48,914 nucleotides of DNA from Desulfuromonas sp. TF (GTDB taxonomy: Bacteria; Desulfobacterota; Desulfuromonadia; Desulfuromonadales; ATBO01), in the NCBI RefSeq assembly GCF_000472285.1, contig NZ_KI421421.1, positions 570,163 to 619,076 of the forward strand, written 5' to 3'. The translations under genes were made by a program, and so were the position numbers. Below are positions 40,002 through 48,579 of the stretch, piece by piece. How positions within the stretch are numbered: the stretch's first letter is position 1; each line of letters begins with the position of its first letter. Below the pieces are notes generated by a model, which was given only the letters and a program-made list of their open reading frames with translations, did not search any database and was not told the origin of the DNA.

Positions 40002-41522
40002 CTAATCTGCGGGTCGCAGGCGTTCGGGGCCTGTGACGACCGTTGCTCCGACCGACGCCGCGATTCCCCGCAGCATTCCGTTGAAGACATAGTTGTGAAA
40101 AGGGTAGACGGCATACCAGTAGAGGATGCCGAAGAGGCCGCGGGGCATGAAGCGGGCGATCTGAAGAAGCTCCGTCCCCTGATCGGTCCGGTTCAGATGG
40201 AAGGCGAGGACCGCCTGGCCGGGCAGCTTCATCTCGGCGGCCAGAAGCAGGCGCGTTGGCCGTTGGACCTGCACCACCCGCCAGAAGTCGAGAGCGTCGC
40301 CGGGACGGATCTCCAGTTTGCTTCGCCGTCCCCGGCGCAGGCCCACTCCCCCCGCCACCCGGTCGATCTTGCCCCGCAGGACCCAGAGCCAGTCAGCGTA
40401 GTACCAGCCGGTGCTGCCGCCGATCCCTGCCACGGCCGGCCAGATCTCCTCCGGCGACGCTCTCAGGACCACCCGCCGCGAGTCGTCGTAGATGGTGCCG
40501 CCCGCCCACCCCGGGTCGCCGGAGATGCTCCATTCAGCCTGCGGCACCAGTCCCGAATCGGTCCAGGAGGTTTCCACCTGCTGCTGGCGCATGCGGTCCA
40601 TGGCCCGGCGTATGGCCTCGCGGCAGTCGAGGAGCTGCTGGGGGATGAGCTCGCGGATGCGAAAGTCGCGGCAGACCACCGGGTTGCTCAGCCCTTCGGC
40701 CAGGGGGCGGGCGAGGGCCGCCGGCAACGGGGTCACCAGGTGAATCCAGTAGGAGCTCAGCCGGGGAGTCAGAAAGGGGACGGGTATGATCAGGCGGCGG
40801 GGGAGGCCGGCCTCCTCGGCGTAGATCTCCATCAGGCGCCGATAGGTGATCACTTCTTCCTGCCCTATGTCGAAGGTCTGTCCGATCGTCTCGGGGACGT
40901 CGAGACAGGCAATCAGGTAGTGCAGCACGTTTCTAACGCCGATGGGCTGGCAGAGGGTGGAGACCCAGCGCGGAGTGATCATGACCGGCAGGCGGTCCAT
41001 CAGGTAGCGCAGGATCTCGAAAGAGGCGCTTCCCGATCCGATGATCATGGCGGCGCGGAAGACGGTGACGGGAACCGGGCCCTCGCCCAGGATCCGAGCC
41101 ACTTCGGTTCGAGAGCGCAGATGGCGGCTCAACCCATTGTCCTCCTCGCCGAGGCCGCTCAGGTAGATGATCCGCTCAACGCCTCCGGCGGCCGCGGCGT
41201 CGGCCATGTTTCGGGCGGCCCGGCGGTCCGTGTCGGCAAAATCGGAGACCTGGCTCTGCATCGAATGCACCAGGTAATAGGCCGCCCGGCAGCCCCGGGC
41301 CGCCTCCATCATCGATTCGCGGTCGAGGAGATCGCCCCGGACCACCTCCAGGGCCGGGTGATGCGACCAGGGGCGGTCGTCGAGCTTGGCCGGAGTACGC
41401 ACCACCGCCCGCACACGGTGCCCGGCTTCCAATAGGCGGGGGACCAGGCGACCGCCGATATATCCTGTGGCGCCGGCGACCAGGACCGGTCTGCTGATTT
41501 CGGAAAGTTGCACGTCGGGCAT
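40002..41522 (-). CDS. SDR/NmrA-type NAD(P)-binding protein with DUF2867
   Basis: A 506-aa protein. Residues 10-300 form an extended SDR Rossmann domain (VLVAGATGYIGGRLVPRLLE nucleotide motif, RGDLLDRESMMEA, RIIYLSGLGEE) that lacks the Tyr-x3-Lys dyad. Residues 345-500 match DUF2867 (ISGDPGWAGGTIYDDSRRV, GGVGLRRGRR, MPRGLFGILYWYAVYPFHNY). Such fusions are widespread but poorly characterised. Start MPDVQL chosen on GGAG. It is divergent from the DUF523/DUF1722 gene with about 60 bases between. Confidence 0.8.
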   Translation of the reverse strand: MPDVQLSEISRPVLVAGATGYIGGRLVPRLLEAGHRVRAVVRTPAKLDDRPWSHHPALEVVRGDLLDRESMMEAARGCRAAYYLVHSMQSQVSDFADTDRRAARNMADAAAAGGVERIIYLSGLGEEDNGLSRHLRSRTEVARILGEGPVPVTVFRAAMIIGSGSASFEILRYLMDRLPVMITPRWVSTLCQPIGVRNVLHYLIACLDVPETIGQTFDIGQEEVITYRRLMEIYAEEAGLPRRLIIPVPFLTPRLSSYWIHLVTPLPAALARPLAEGLSNPVVCRDFRIRELIPQQLLDCREAIRRAMDRMRQQQVETSWTDSGLVPQAEWSISGDPGWAGGTIYDDSRRVVLRASPEEIWPAVAGIGGSTGWYYADWLWVLRGKIDRVAGGVGLRRGRRSKLEIRPGDALDFWRVVQVQRPTRLLLAAEMKLPGQAVLAFHLNRTDQGTELLQIARFMPRGLFGILYWYAVYPFHNYVFNGMLRGIAASVGATVVTGPERLRPAD

Positions 41523-41584
41523 GAAAGTCTCCATTTTTTAATTATTATTATCCCAGATTGTGGGATCATGACAATGGAGAACGT

Positions 41585-42538
41585 ATGGAAGACAAAATAA
41601 GGATCGGAATCAGCGCCTGTCTGCTCGGGGAAAAGGTCCGCTTCGACGGCGGGCACAAGCTCGACCGCTTTCTGGCGTATACCCTGGGCGAGTACGTCGA
41701 CTACGTGCCGGTCTGTCCCGAGGTGGAGGTCGGCCTTCCCACTCCCCGGGAAGCCCTGCGTCTGGTGAGGGGGGAGGCAGGGGAGGCGCGCCTGGTCTTT
41801 TCCCGAAGCGGCGGGGACATCACGGCCAGGATGACCGACTGGGCGCGGCGGCGGGTGCGGGACCTGGAGGGGGAGGGGCTCTGCGGGTTCATCTTCAAGG
41901 CGAAGTCGCCGAGCAGCGGCATGGAGCGGGTCAAGCTCTACGACAGGAACGGGGTGCCGAAGAAGGAAGGGGTGGGGATCTTCGCCCGCGTCTTCATGGA
42001 GCACTTTCCCCTGCTGCCGGTGGAGGAGGAGGGCAGGCTGCACGATCCCCGGCTGCGCGAAAATTTCATCGAGGCCGTCTTCACTTTCAGGCGCTGGCGC
42101 GATTGCCGGAAAGACGGGTTGGATGCGGGCCGCCTGGTCGACTTCCACACCCGGCACAAGCTGCTCCTTATGGCGCACAGCGTCGAACACTATCGCCGGA
42201 TGGGAAAGCTGGTGGCGGAGGCCGGAAAACGGCCCCTCTCAGAACTCTTTGAGGAATACCAGCGGCTGCTGATGGAGGCGATGCGGCTCAAGGCCACGGT
42301 CAGCAAGAACGCCAACGTCCTGATGCACGCCATGGGATACTTCAAGAAAGACCTGAGTCCGGACGAGAAGCAGGAGCTGCTGGAGGTGATCGGAAATTAC
42401 CAGCGGGAGCATGCGCCCCTCCTCGTCCCCGTCACCCTGGTGAACCACTACGTGCGCAAGTACGACGAGCCCTACCTCAAGCGGCAGCACTACCTGAATC
42501 CCCATCCGCTGGAGCTGCAGCTGCGCAATCACGTCTGA
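41585..42538 (+). CDS. DUF523/DUF1722 (YbgA-like) protein
   Basis: A 317-aa protein. Residues 1-145 are DUF523 (GISACLLGEKVRFDGGHK, PVCPEVEVGLPTPREALRL, FKAKSPSSGME); the conserved Cys residues may hold a metal. Residues 175-315 are DUF1722/YbgA (FHTRHKLLLMAHS, GKLVAEAG, NVLMHAMGYFKK, YLNPHPLELQLRNHV). It is known as a common two-domain fusion of unclear function, in E. coli represented by YbgA next to photolyase. Start chosen on GGAGA. Confidence 0.85.
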   Translation: MEDKIRIGISACLLGEKVRFDGGHKLDRFLAYTLGEYVDYVPVCPEVEVGLPTPREALRLVRGEAGEARLVFSRSGGDITARMTDWARRRVRDLEGEGLCGFIFKAKSPSSGMERVKLYDRNGVPKKEGVGIFARVFMEHFPLLPVEEEGRLHDPRLRENFIEAVFTFRRWRDCRKDGLDAGRLVDFHTRHKLLLMAHSVEHYRRMGKLVAEAGKRPLSELFEEYQRLLMEAMRLKATVSKNANVLMHAMGYFKKDLSPDEKQELLEVIGNYQREHAPLLVPVTLVNHYVRKYDEPYLKRQHYLNPHPLELQLRNHV

Positions 42539-42567
42539 CTTGCCTCTGGAAGGGATAAAAGGGTAGC

Positions 42568-43263
42568 ATGCTCTCCATGGACGATCTCCTCGTAGAGTAT
42601 AAGAATCTCCTCGCCCGCATCGACGGCTGGTTCGACCGCTCTCTGGCGGCAGCAGCCCCCGGGCAGATCGCCTGCGCCCGTGGCTGCAGCGCCTGCTGCC
42701 GCGGGCTGTTCGACATCACCCTCCTCGACGCCCTCCTTCTGCAGCAAGGGCTCGGGACCCTTCCGGAAAAGGTCCGGAAAGCTTCCCTTGAAAAGTCCCG
42801 GCACCGTCTGGACGAACTCAGGGGCCGATGGCCGGGCTTTGCCGCCCCCTACCTTCTCAACGCCATGCCCGATGAAGAATGGACCGAGATGCCCGAGGAC
42901 GACGAGACCCCCTGTCCCCTCCTCGGCGCCGACGGCGCCTGCCTGGTCTATCCCTGGCGGCCGATGACCTGCCGCCTCCACGGCCTGCCGAACATCGACC
43001 TCTCGGGAGAGAGCTTCTCCGACGAATGGTGCACGAAGAACTTCCCCGGCGTCGACCCTCTGGCCATGCCGGAGCTGCGCTGGGAGTTCCGCCGGTCCTT
43101 CGAGGAGGAAATCCTACTCTTCCGCACCTTCGCCGCCCGCCTCCTCGGCGCTCCCGTCAACGAGCTCGACACCTTCATCCCCACCGCGCTGCTCATCGAC
43201 TTTGGCGGGATAGACTGGAAGATTGAAAATCTTTGCCAACAAGACACCCTGGCGCCAGGATGA
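42568..43263 (+). CDS. YkgJ-type CxxCxxCC cluster protein
   Basis: A 231-aa protein with the N-terminal Cys cluster ARGCSACCRGLFDIT, a downstream Cys pair (CPLLGADGACLVYPWRPMTC) and RLHGL, the pattern of the YkgJ / zinc-or-iron-binding family. The cofactor and reaction are unknown. It is 30 bases after the DUF523/DUF1722 gene and 50 before the QueG-like gene, probably one operon. Confidence 0.8.
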   Translation: MLSMDDLLVEYKNLLARIDGWFDRSLAAAAPGQIACARGCSACCRGLFDITLLDALLLQQGLGTLPEKVRKASLEKSRHRLDELRGRWPGFAAPYLLNAMPDEEWTEMPEDDETPCPLLGADGACLVYPWRPMTCRLHGLPNIDLSGESFSDEWCTKNFPGVDPLAMPELRWEFRRSFEEEILLFRTFAARLLGAPVNELDTFIPTALLIDFGGIDWKIENLCQQDTLAPG

Positions 43264-43312
43264 GACTTTGACTTCTAACGGGATTGTACAGAGTTCGGGA
43301 GGGAAGTGGGTG

Positions 43313-44179
43313 ATGGGCACCATCTGTGAGGTTGAAAGGATTGTCAACGAATTCTGGGAATCCGCTCCAAGCAACAGCCTGCATCTCGAAACCGGAGAGA
43401 AGGCTTGGGCAGAGCCGCATGTAGCGATAGCGCGGGGCGATGATCCCCTGTTTCTCCGCAACAAAGAGATGATCGGCCCCTTCCTCTGGACGCCTGAAGA
43501 GGCCTATGCCCTTGCATTTCCCGACTCCCCGGTGCCTGCCTGCGAGCTGCGAGTCATCAGCTATGTGTTGCCCCAGACTCCTAAAACGCGTGCCGACCAG
43601 CGCCTGGAGGATAGAATGCCAGCCGAACGCTGGGCGCGCTCGCGGTTCCATGGCGAAGAGTTCAACTGCGACCTGCGCCTGCACCTGGCAGAGACTCTCA
43701 CCAGGGCAGGATATCCCTCGGTAGCGCCCGAGCGGTTGCCCGGCTTCGGATATCAGCATTCGGAGCGCTTCGGTCTAGCCTCCAACTGGTCGGAGCGACA
43801 TGCCGCCTTCGTCGCCGGACACGGCACCTTCGGTCTCTCGGATGGAATGATCACCCGTTGGGGCAAGGCGGTTCGCTTCGGCTCGGTCGTGTCGCGCATC
43901 GATTTGCCGGTTAGAGAGCGAGCTTACGGCGATGACCATCACGCGTGGTGCCTCTGGTATGCCAAGGGGACTTGCGGTGCTTGCGCCAAACGCTGCCCGG
44001 CCGACGCCATCACCACCAGCGAGGGGCACGACAAACAGGCCTGTTTCACCTATATCCGCGAGACAACCACACCATACGCTACCAAGACCTACGGCACCGG
44101 CGCCACACCCTGCGGCCTGTGCCAGGTTAAGATCCCCTGCGAGTCCCAAGTGCCACCAGCGTTGCTCCCAAAACCATGA
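43313..44179 (+). CDS. QueG-like 4Fe-4S protein
   Basis: A 288-aa protein whose C-terminal half resembles epoxyqueuosine reductase-type proteins: RHAAFVAGHGTFGLSDGMIT, then a ferredoxin-like cluster GTCGACAKRCPADAI and a second set (TPCGLCQVKIPCES). The N-terminal half differs from QueG, so it is likely a paralogue (a reductive-dehalogenase/QueG-like iron-sulfur protein), not queuosine biosynthesis itself. Start at 43313 chosen because GGGAGG precedes it; an upstream frame overlapping the YkgJ gene is rejected. Confidence 0.75.
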   Translation: MGTICEVERIVNEFWESAPSNSLHLETGEKAWAEPHVAIARGDDPLFLRNKEMIGPFLWTPEEAYALAFPDSPVPACELRVISYVLPQTPKTRADQRLEDRMPAERWARSRFHGEEFNCDLRLHLAETLTRAGYPSVAPERLPGFGYQHSERFGLASNWSERHAAFVAGHGTFGLSDGMITRWGKAVRFGSVVSRIDLPVRERAYGDDHHAWCLWYAKGTCGACAKRCPADAITTSEGHDKQACFTYIRETTTPYATKTYGTGATPCGLCQVKIPCESQVPPALLPKP

Positions 44180-44466
44180 AATCCGCTCTCCAAATCAGCC
44201 ACCTGAGTCCCCGGCAGTGGAACAGATCCTGGCTGTTCCAAATGGGAGTCCCTCCGGAACAGATATGACCGGTCCTGAAGTGCCGAGACATTTCGGACTC
44301 GGAGAAAGGGCCAAACGCGTAGAAGGCCGAAACCCTGGCTACGCCCTTCCCGCCTTTTATAGTCCTTGCGATGAGAAACAGCGTCTGCTGATCATCCTGC
44401 CGATTAAACTTGCGCAACTCCGGCAGTGTTTTTAGGATTGCTATCAAAACTAGAGAGAGGATGGCC
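44180..44466. other. Intergenic region without recognised gene
   Basis: About 290 bases. I see no convincing gene or RNA. A 36-bp stretch at 44200-44255 has a loose inverted repeat (GGAACAGATCC / GGAACAGATAT direct copies). Minus-strand translation is protein-like in part but without start, stop or family. Confidence 0.3.
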
Positions 44467-44766
44467 ATGTCAAAGCGCAATCAGGTCAACATCACCCTCG
44501 ATGAGACGGATATGCATAATGTCAACGAATACTGCCGCGTCCACGGCATGACGCCGCAAGGCTTTTTCAAGGCCGGTGCACAACGGCTCATCGACGAGGA
44601 AATCCTCGAACAAAAAGCCGATCTCATGACCATACAGGCGATGCGAGAGATCAGGGCAGGTCTTTCCGCGCCGATCGATGATCTGCTCGAAATGATCGAG
44701 GAGGATAAAAAGATCGGGGAGGAAATGGTCAGAAGCGGTCATCTCCCGGCCAAGAAGAAGAGGTGA
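44467..44766 (+). CDS. Ribbon-helix-helix DNA-binding protein (antitoxin-like)
   Basis: A 99-aa protein. Residues 5-45 (VNITLDETDMHNVNEYCRVH, GMTPQGFFKAGAQRLID) fit the RHH fold with a beta strand followed by two helices. The remainder is an acidic helix ending in a basic tail. RHH proteins usually repress their own operon, often as antitoxins. AGAGAGG site. The next frame starts within its stop codon (TGATG), as in toxin-antitoxin pairs, but that frame looks broken. Confidence 0.6.
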   Translation: MSKRNQVNITLDETDMHNVNEYCRVHGMTPQGFFKAGAQRLIDEEILEQKADLMTIQAMREIRAGLSAPIDDLLEMIEEDKKIGEEMVRSGHLPAKKKR

Positions 44767-45023
44767 TGGCCGGCAAATACAAAAAAATCCACCGTACCCC
44801 AACCTTCATCGCCGTTTTTCCCGAATTGAGGACCCATCTTAGGGAGAAAAGCCCGGTGGCATACCTGGCGTTGCCATCCGAAACTGTCCAGGCCATTTTT
44901 GGTCAATTTCGGCTTGGCTCCGAATTCCACCCCGCGAGTAATGGCTTTCAGGCGCCCCTCCATGGAGCGCTCCTTGATCAATTCCCGCTCAAACTAACTC
45001 ATCGATGGCGGCGAGAATGTTGA
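44766..45023 (+). pseudogene. Coupled small ORF running into resolvase remnant
   Basis: An 85-aa frame starting MAGKYKKIHRTPTF, coupled to the RHH gene by TGATG. Its second half (from about 44900) is antisense to a decayed resolvase, so the original downstream partner, possibly a toxin, appears replaced or truncated. Not recognised; low confidence that any functional protein is made. Confidence 0.3.
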
Positions 45024-45123
45024 ACTGCAGGCGGCCGTACATGGTCGTGGTATCGATCCCTTGGTCCATGACAATGAGGTCGACATTTTTCGCCCACATA
45101 TGCACCAGCAAAGAATGGATCGT
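44901..45123 (-). pseudogene. Serine resolvase/invertase pseudogene fragment
   Basis: On the minus strand, NVDLIVMDQGIDTTTMYGRL and FNILAAIDEL are followed, after a frameshift near 44998, by ERELIKERSMEGRLKAITRG and GVEFGAKPKLT. These are the well-known motifs of the catalytic-domain end and helix E of Tn3/Hin-type serine recombinases. The N-terminal catalytic Ser region and the full HTH are missing, so it is dead. It is a remnant of a mobile element. Confidence 0.8.
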
Positions 45124-45296
45124 TGGACATAAGGACTGTCATCCTTTGCCATCCCCTGGAAGTCGCTGCCTGGGAGTGCCGGTGCCAGCGAGTATGCTGC
45201 CTGCTCCGGTTTCTATCTTCAGAAAGCGGACAAAAGTGGTATAGTATTAAAATTCCGCTTTATGGCAACCGCTCACAGCATTGGTATATTAAAAAG

Positions 45297-46739
45297 ATGG
45301 CATACCTCAACACGAAACAGGTCGCTATCAAAGTGGCCGCAATATATATGGCAGTAGCCGGGGCATGGATTCTGTTCTCCGATCAGTTTTTGTTGTGGAT
45401 GGTACACAATCCCGCATGGCTGACCCGCATGCAAACAGCCAAGGGCTGGCTCTTTGTTGCTGCATCAGCTGGAATGCTTTATTTGCTGATTAACCATTAT
45501 GTCTCGATTCTGCGAAAAGAGGATAAAAAGCTTCGGGAGATCACTGAATCTTTGCGCTTGAAACAGATAGATCTTGATCAGGCCCAAGCGGTTGCGCATA
45601 CCGGGAGTTGGCGCCTGAATGTCATGCGCAACGAGCTGTTTTGGTCTGACGAGGCCTATAGGATCTTCAAGGTAGATGTGGGCACTTCTCTTACATATGA
45701 GGATTTTATTGGCTTTGTGCATCCAGAAGACCGGTCTTCCGTGGATAACCAATGGAAAGCCGCCCTCAAAGGGAAACCCTACGATATCGACCATCGAATC
45801 ATAGTGGATGGCTCGATTAAATGGGTCCGGGAAAAAGCAGAGCTGGAATTCGACGGGGAGGGAAATCTTCTCGGAGGCTTCGGTACAGTCCAGGACATTA
45901 CTGATCGAAAACAGTTGGAATTCGATCTCTTATCCGCCATCAGAGCCGCCGAAGAGGCTAACCGCATAAAAAGCCAGTTTTTGGCTAACATGAGCCACGA
46001 ACTTCGCACCCCCTTAACAGGGATTATGAGTTCGCTGGAAATGATGCAAACCGAGGTTGAATCTTCAGACCGTCAGAGACTTTTGGAGATTGCCGATGAA
46101 TCCGCCCATCGATTATTGCGAATCATTAGTGACTTGCTCGATTTCTCGATCCTCGAGAACTGTCGGCTAAAAATAGAAGAGCAACCTTTTTCCCTCCGAA
46201 ACTGCATAAACAATTCTGTGGAGATGTTCAGCACTGCGGTGCGGAAGAAAGGAATAGAAATCGACTCGACGATCAGTTCCGCGCTTCCTGATCGGATCAT
46301 TGGCGATCCTCATCGACTCGGACAAGTGCTGCTCAATTTGGTGGGAAATGCCGTGAAGTTTACTGAGAGGGGGAAGATAACGGTTTCAGTTGAAAAACAT
46401 GGAAAGGACATTGTCTTTACTATTGCCGATACAGGGATCGGCATCGTCCCAGCGAATTTGAATAAGCTCTTCGAACCCTTCACCCAGGCTGACGGTTCCA
46501 TCACACGCCGCTATAGCGGGACCGGGTTGGGACTGGCCATCAGTAAAGAACTTGTGGAGCTTATGGGTGGTAAAATCTGGGCGGAAAGTGAATTCGGCCT
46601 AGGGAGCACCTTCTCTTTTTCTCTTCCGCTTAAAACGGTGCAAAAAGGGGAAGAAGCTAGGCCCCCTGGTAAAATTGAAGGAGAATTCAGTCCCATCCGG
46701 GTTCTGGTGGCGGAGGACGACCCAGCAATCAGGACCTGA
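45297..46739 (+). CDS. Hybrid histidine kinase, receiver domain disrupted
   Basis: A 480-aa membrane sensor kinase: two membrane segments (about residues 8-32 and 47-68), a PAS_3 domain (residues 90-205, ending GGFGTVQDITDRK), HisKA (NMSHELRTPLTG with phospho-His) and HATPase_c (LVGNAVKFTERG, ADTGIGI, RYSGTGLGLAISKELVELMGG). It then enters a receiver (VLVAEDDPAIRT) and stops. The rest of the receiver follows in another frame with about 35 residues lost. The kinase core is complete and may still act. Start MAYLNTKQ is preferred but lacks a strong ribosome site. Confidence 0.8.
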   Translation: MAYLNTKQVAIKVAAIYMAVAGAWILFSDQFLLWMVHNPAWLTRMQTAKGWLFVAASAGMLYLLINHYVSILRKEDKKLREITESLRLKQIDLDQAQAVAHTGSWRLNVMRNELFWSDEAYRIFKVDVGTSLTYEDFIGFVHPEDRSSVDNQWKAALKGKPYDIDHRIIVDGSIKWVREKAELEFDGEGNLLGGFGTVQDITDRKQLEFDLLSAIRAAEEANRIKSQFLANMSHELRTPLTGIMSSLEMMQTEVESSDRQRLLEIADESAHRLLRIISDLLDFSILENCRLKIEEQPFSLRNCINNSVEMFSTAVRKKGIEIDSTISSALPDRIIGDPHRLGQVLLNLVGNAVKFTERGKITVSVEKHGKDIVFTIADTGIGIVPANLNKLFEPFTQADGSITRRYSGTGLGLAISKELVELMGGKIWAESEFGLGSTFSFSLPLKTVQKGEEARPPGKIEGEFSPIRVLVAEDDPAIRT

Positions 46740-46984
46740 TCCTCATGGATCTTCAGATGCCGATAATGGACGGTCTTGAAGCGACCCGCCAGATTCGGGA
46801 ACTGGAGGATCACCAAGAAGAAAAAACCTGCATTTTCGCTTTGACTGCTCATGTTCGCCCCGAAGATAAAGAGGAATGCCTTCAGGTGGGAATGGATGGA
46901 TTTTTGACAAAACCATTACGATCAGACGAACTGGACACCCTGATAAAAAACCGGTCCGCGCCAACCCGTCGCTGTCAGGTTTGA
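46733..46984 (+). pseudogene. Detached C-terminal half of the receiver domain
   Basis: The frame reads DLILMDLQMPIMDGLEATRQ, then FALTAHVRPEDKEE and DGFLTKPLRSDELD, the phospho-Asp region to the end of a receiver. It is one frame away from the upstream kinase gene. Joining the two ends shows that the segment between the acidic pocket and the phospho-Asp, about 35 residues, has been deleted. Without it the receiver cannot fold. Confidence 0.8.
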
Positions 46985-47089
46985 ATTCATTGCTCCCACC
47001 GACACCCTCAGAAGTCACCTCTTCCTTCAGCAGAACTTAATGCCACTTTGCCCCCTTGATCGCGCGAAAATTGATAAGTCTAAGAAGCC

Positions 47090-47259
47090 TTTTTCTTTCT
47101 AAACCACACAAGACCTGCAAGTCCGGAACCGAGAAGAAGCAAGGCGGAGGGTTCGGGAACGGGAGTTAGTGTGGCAGATACCTCGGTAGTCTTGTTTGCA
47201 GTGTTGTTTCCCCACACGATGAAGTCGAGCGTCTGGCCCGCCGACACCGTAAGAGTCTG
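47090..47259 (-). pseudogene. C-terminal fragment of a PEP-CTERM protein
   Basis: The minus strand encodes TLTVSAGQTLDFIVWGNNT, then LTPVPEPSALLLLGSGLAGL and VWFRKKKAS before a stop. This is a complete PEP-CTERM sorting signal: PEP motif, membrane helix and basic tail. These signals direct surface proteins to the exosortase. The gene is cut upstream at about 47260, where unrelated sequence begins. Confidence 0.8.
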
Positions 47260-47261
47260 GT

Positions 47262-47340
47262 GGTGATGGCGTGCTCGCCGCAGAAGTCGAGCAGCCCCTG
47301 GGTTTCTTTGATGCCGAATGAGTGAGCCGGAGAGGCTCTT
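47262..47340 (-). pseudogene. Fragment of a zinc-type alcohol dehydrogenase
   Basis: The minus strand encodes SLSGSLI, then after a frameshift GIKETQGLLDFCGEHAIT, which closely matches the C-terminal region of YahK/cinnamyl-type alcohol dehydrogenases (typically SLIGGIKETQEMLDFC). Only about 25 residues remain and they are joined directly to the PEP-CTERM fragment. Confidence 0.7.
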
Positions 47341-47600
47341 GCGGGAAGCCCGTTGCAGCCTTATGACGCAGAACCTAAGACATTCTTGGAAATGAGATGG
47401 TGCCAGAAGTGCCCAACAAGGCCTGGCAGGAATCCATCATCTCTTGCAGCATAAAATGAATTCTTGGGCACGACAGCGCGATGGAGGGTTTTCGCGATAA
47501 TGGAATTTACATTCGGCATGAAAATGGCAGGTCTCTCATCTCGGCATCCTTTACTTTTTGAGTCAGCTCTACTAGAGGGATTCGGCTCTCTTGACATAGA
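47341..47600. other. Degenerate intergenic stretch
   Basis: About 260 bases with no gene I can support. It continues the decayed region. A minus-strand frame is open here but has no family, and it is antisense to the better-supported gene further right. Confidence 0.3.
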
Positions 47601-48128
47601 GTGTACCTGGGAGTGGTTCCGGCAGTTTTGATTGCCGCATGTATTTCGGTCCATGGTGACGATGGCAGGGAAAAGAAGTTGGCTGCGGCTCGTAAGCGGG
47701 CTGAGGATGCCAAAGGGGAAACGAAGGGAGGTCTCACTCAAATGATGAATTTGGTGGTCGTCCACTATTCCGACGGAATGCTTTTGAAGGGAGAAACCGG
47801 GAACTTTTTCCCAAACAAGAATCTCTTTCACCTTCAGGAGCGAGACAGTGCAGAAATGAGGCAAATCAACATGCAGGACCTCAAAGCGGTTTATTTTGTG
47901 AAAAGTCTTGACGGCAAACCCGGGTACACCGAGAAAGATGACGTGGAACGTGCCGGTTTCGGCAGGAAAATCAGAGTTCATTTCAAGGACGGGGAAGTCC
48001 AGTACGGCTACACCCAGGGCTACGCCCCCAATCGACCCGGTTTCCTCATTTTCCCCTGTGACCCGGACAGCAACAACGAGCGCATTTTTGTTGTTACTGG
48101 CGCCACCGAAGAAGTTCACTTTATCTGA
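47601..48128 (+). CDS. Conserved protein of unknown function (DUF6982-like)
   Basis: A 175-aa frame. The region from about residue 50 (VVVHYSDGMLLKGETGNFFP, then MQDLKAVYFVKSLDGK and IRVHFKDGEVQYGYTQGY) is beta-rich and resembles a domain common in Geobacter-type genomes. The first 47 residues are a charged helix with a GTG start and weak support. The ATG at 47742 with GGGAGG upstream may be the true start, giving a 128-aa protein. The end (PDSNNERIFVVTGATEEVHF) looks complete. Confidence 0.65.
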   Translation: MYLGVVPAVLIAACISVHGDDGREKKLAAARKRAEDAKGETKGGLTQMMNLVVVHYSDGMLLKGETGNFFPNKNLFHLQERDSAEMRQINMQDLKAVYFVKSLDGKPGYTEKDDVERAGFGRKIRVHFKDGEVQYGYTQGYAPNRPGFLIFPCDPDSNNERIFVVTGATEEVHFI

Positions 48129-48579
48129 ACAAGGTCGGTTCAGCGGGCCGGAATTCTGCTGACGCCATACTTAATCCCTGTCCACTCTCCCGTTCCAAAA
48201 ATAGAGCAGCCCTGTTAGGCATTCTGCCACGGCGGCTCTTTCATAGGAACCCATCTGAAGATTACCGCATAGATCCTGTCTGGAAAATCAGGGTTTTTGA
48301 GAACGTGCATTGCCATGTTTTCTTCGCTCCCCAACAATCTGGGATAACTTGTCGGGCAAACCACATGCTTGAGCTATGATGTCGTCGGCTTGCAAGGCAG
48401 CGGAAAAGCTATATGCTCACGCCACACCGCAATCCTGTCATCGATCTGGAGTCTTGCGCGGACTTGCAGGGGAAGGGGTTTAGGGGTAAAATGCCCTGCT
48501 TTTGAGGCCGATAATTCTCAGATTCTCTCTGCTCCTCAGCGCCTCTGCGTTGAAGCCCCTGTTTTTGCGAGGTAACCCC
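48129..48579. other. Intergenic region before serB
   Basis: About 450 bases. No gene or RNA recognised. A short minus-strand frame (about 48215-48316) reads MAMHVLKNPDFPDRIYAV and onward with a weak ribosome site; I do not consider it proven. The last 30 bases hold the GAGGTAACCCC leader of serB. Confidence 0.3.

Noticed and set aside
47361-48119. A 252-codon minus-strand frame
   Set aside because: No family, no good start; the plus-strand frame over the same bases has a conserved-looking beta domain.
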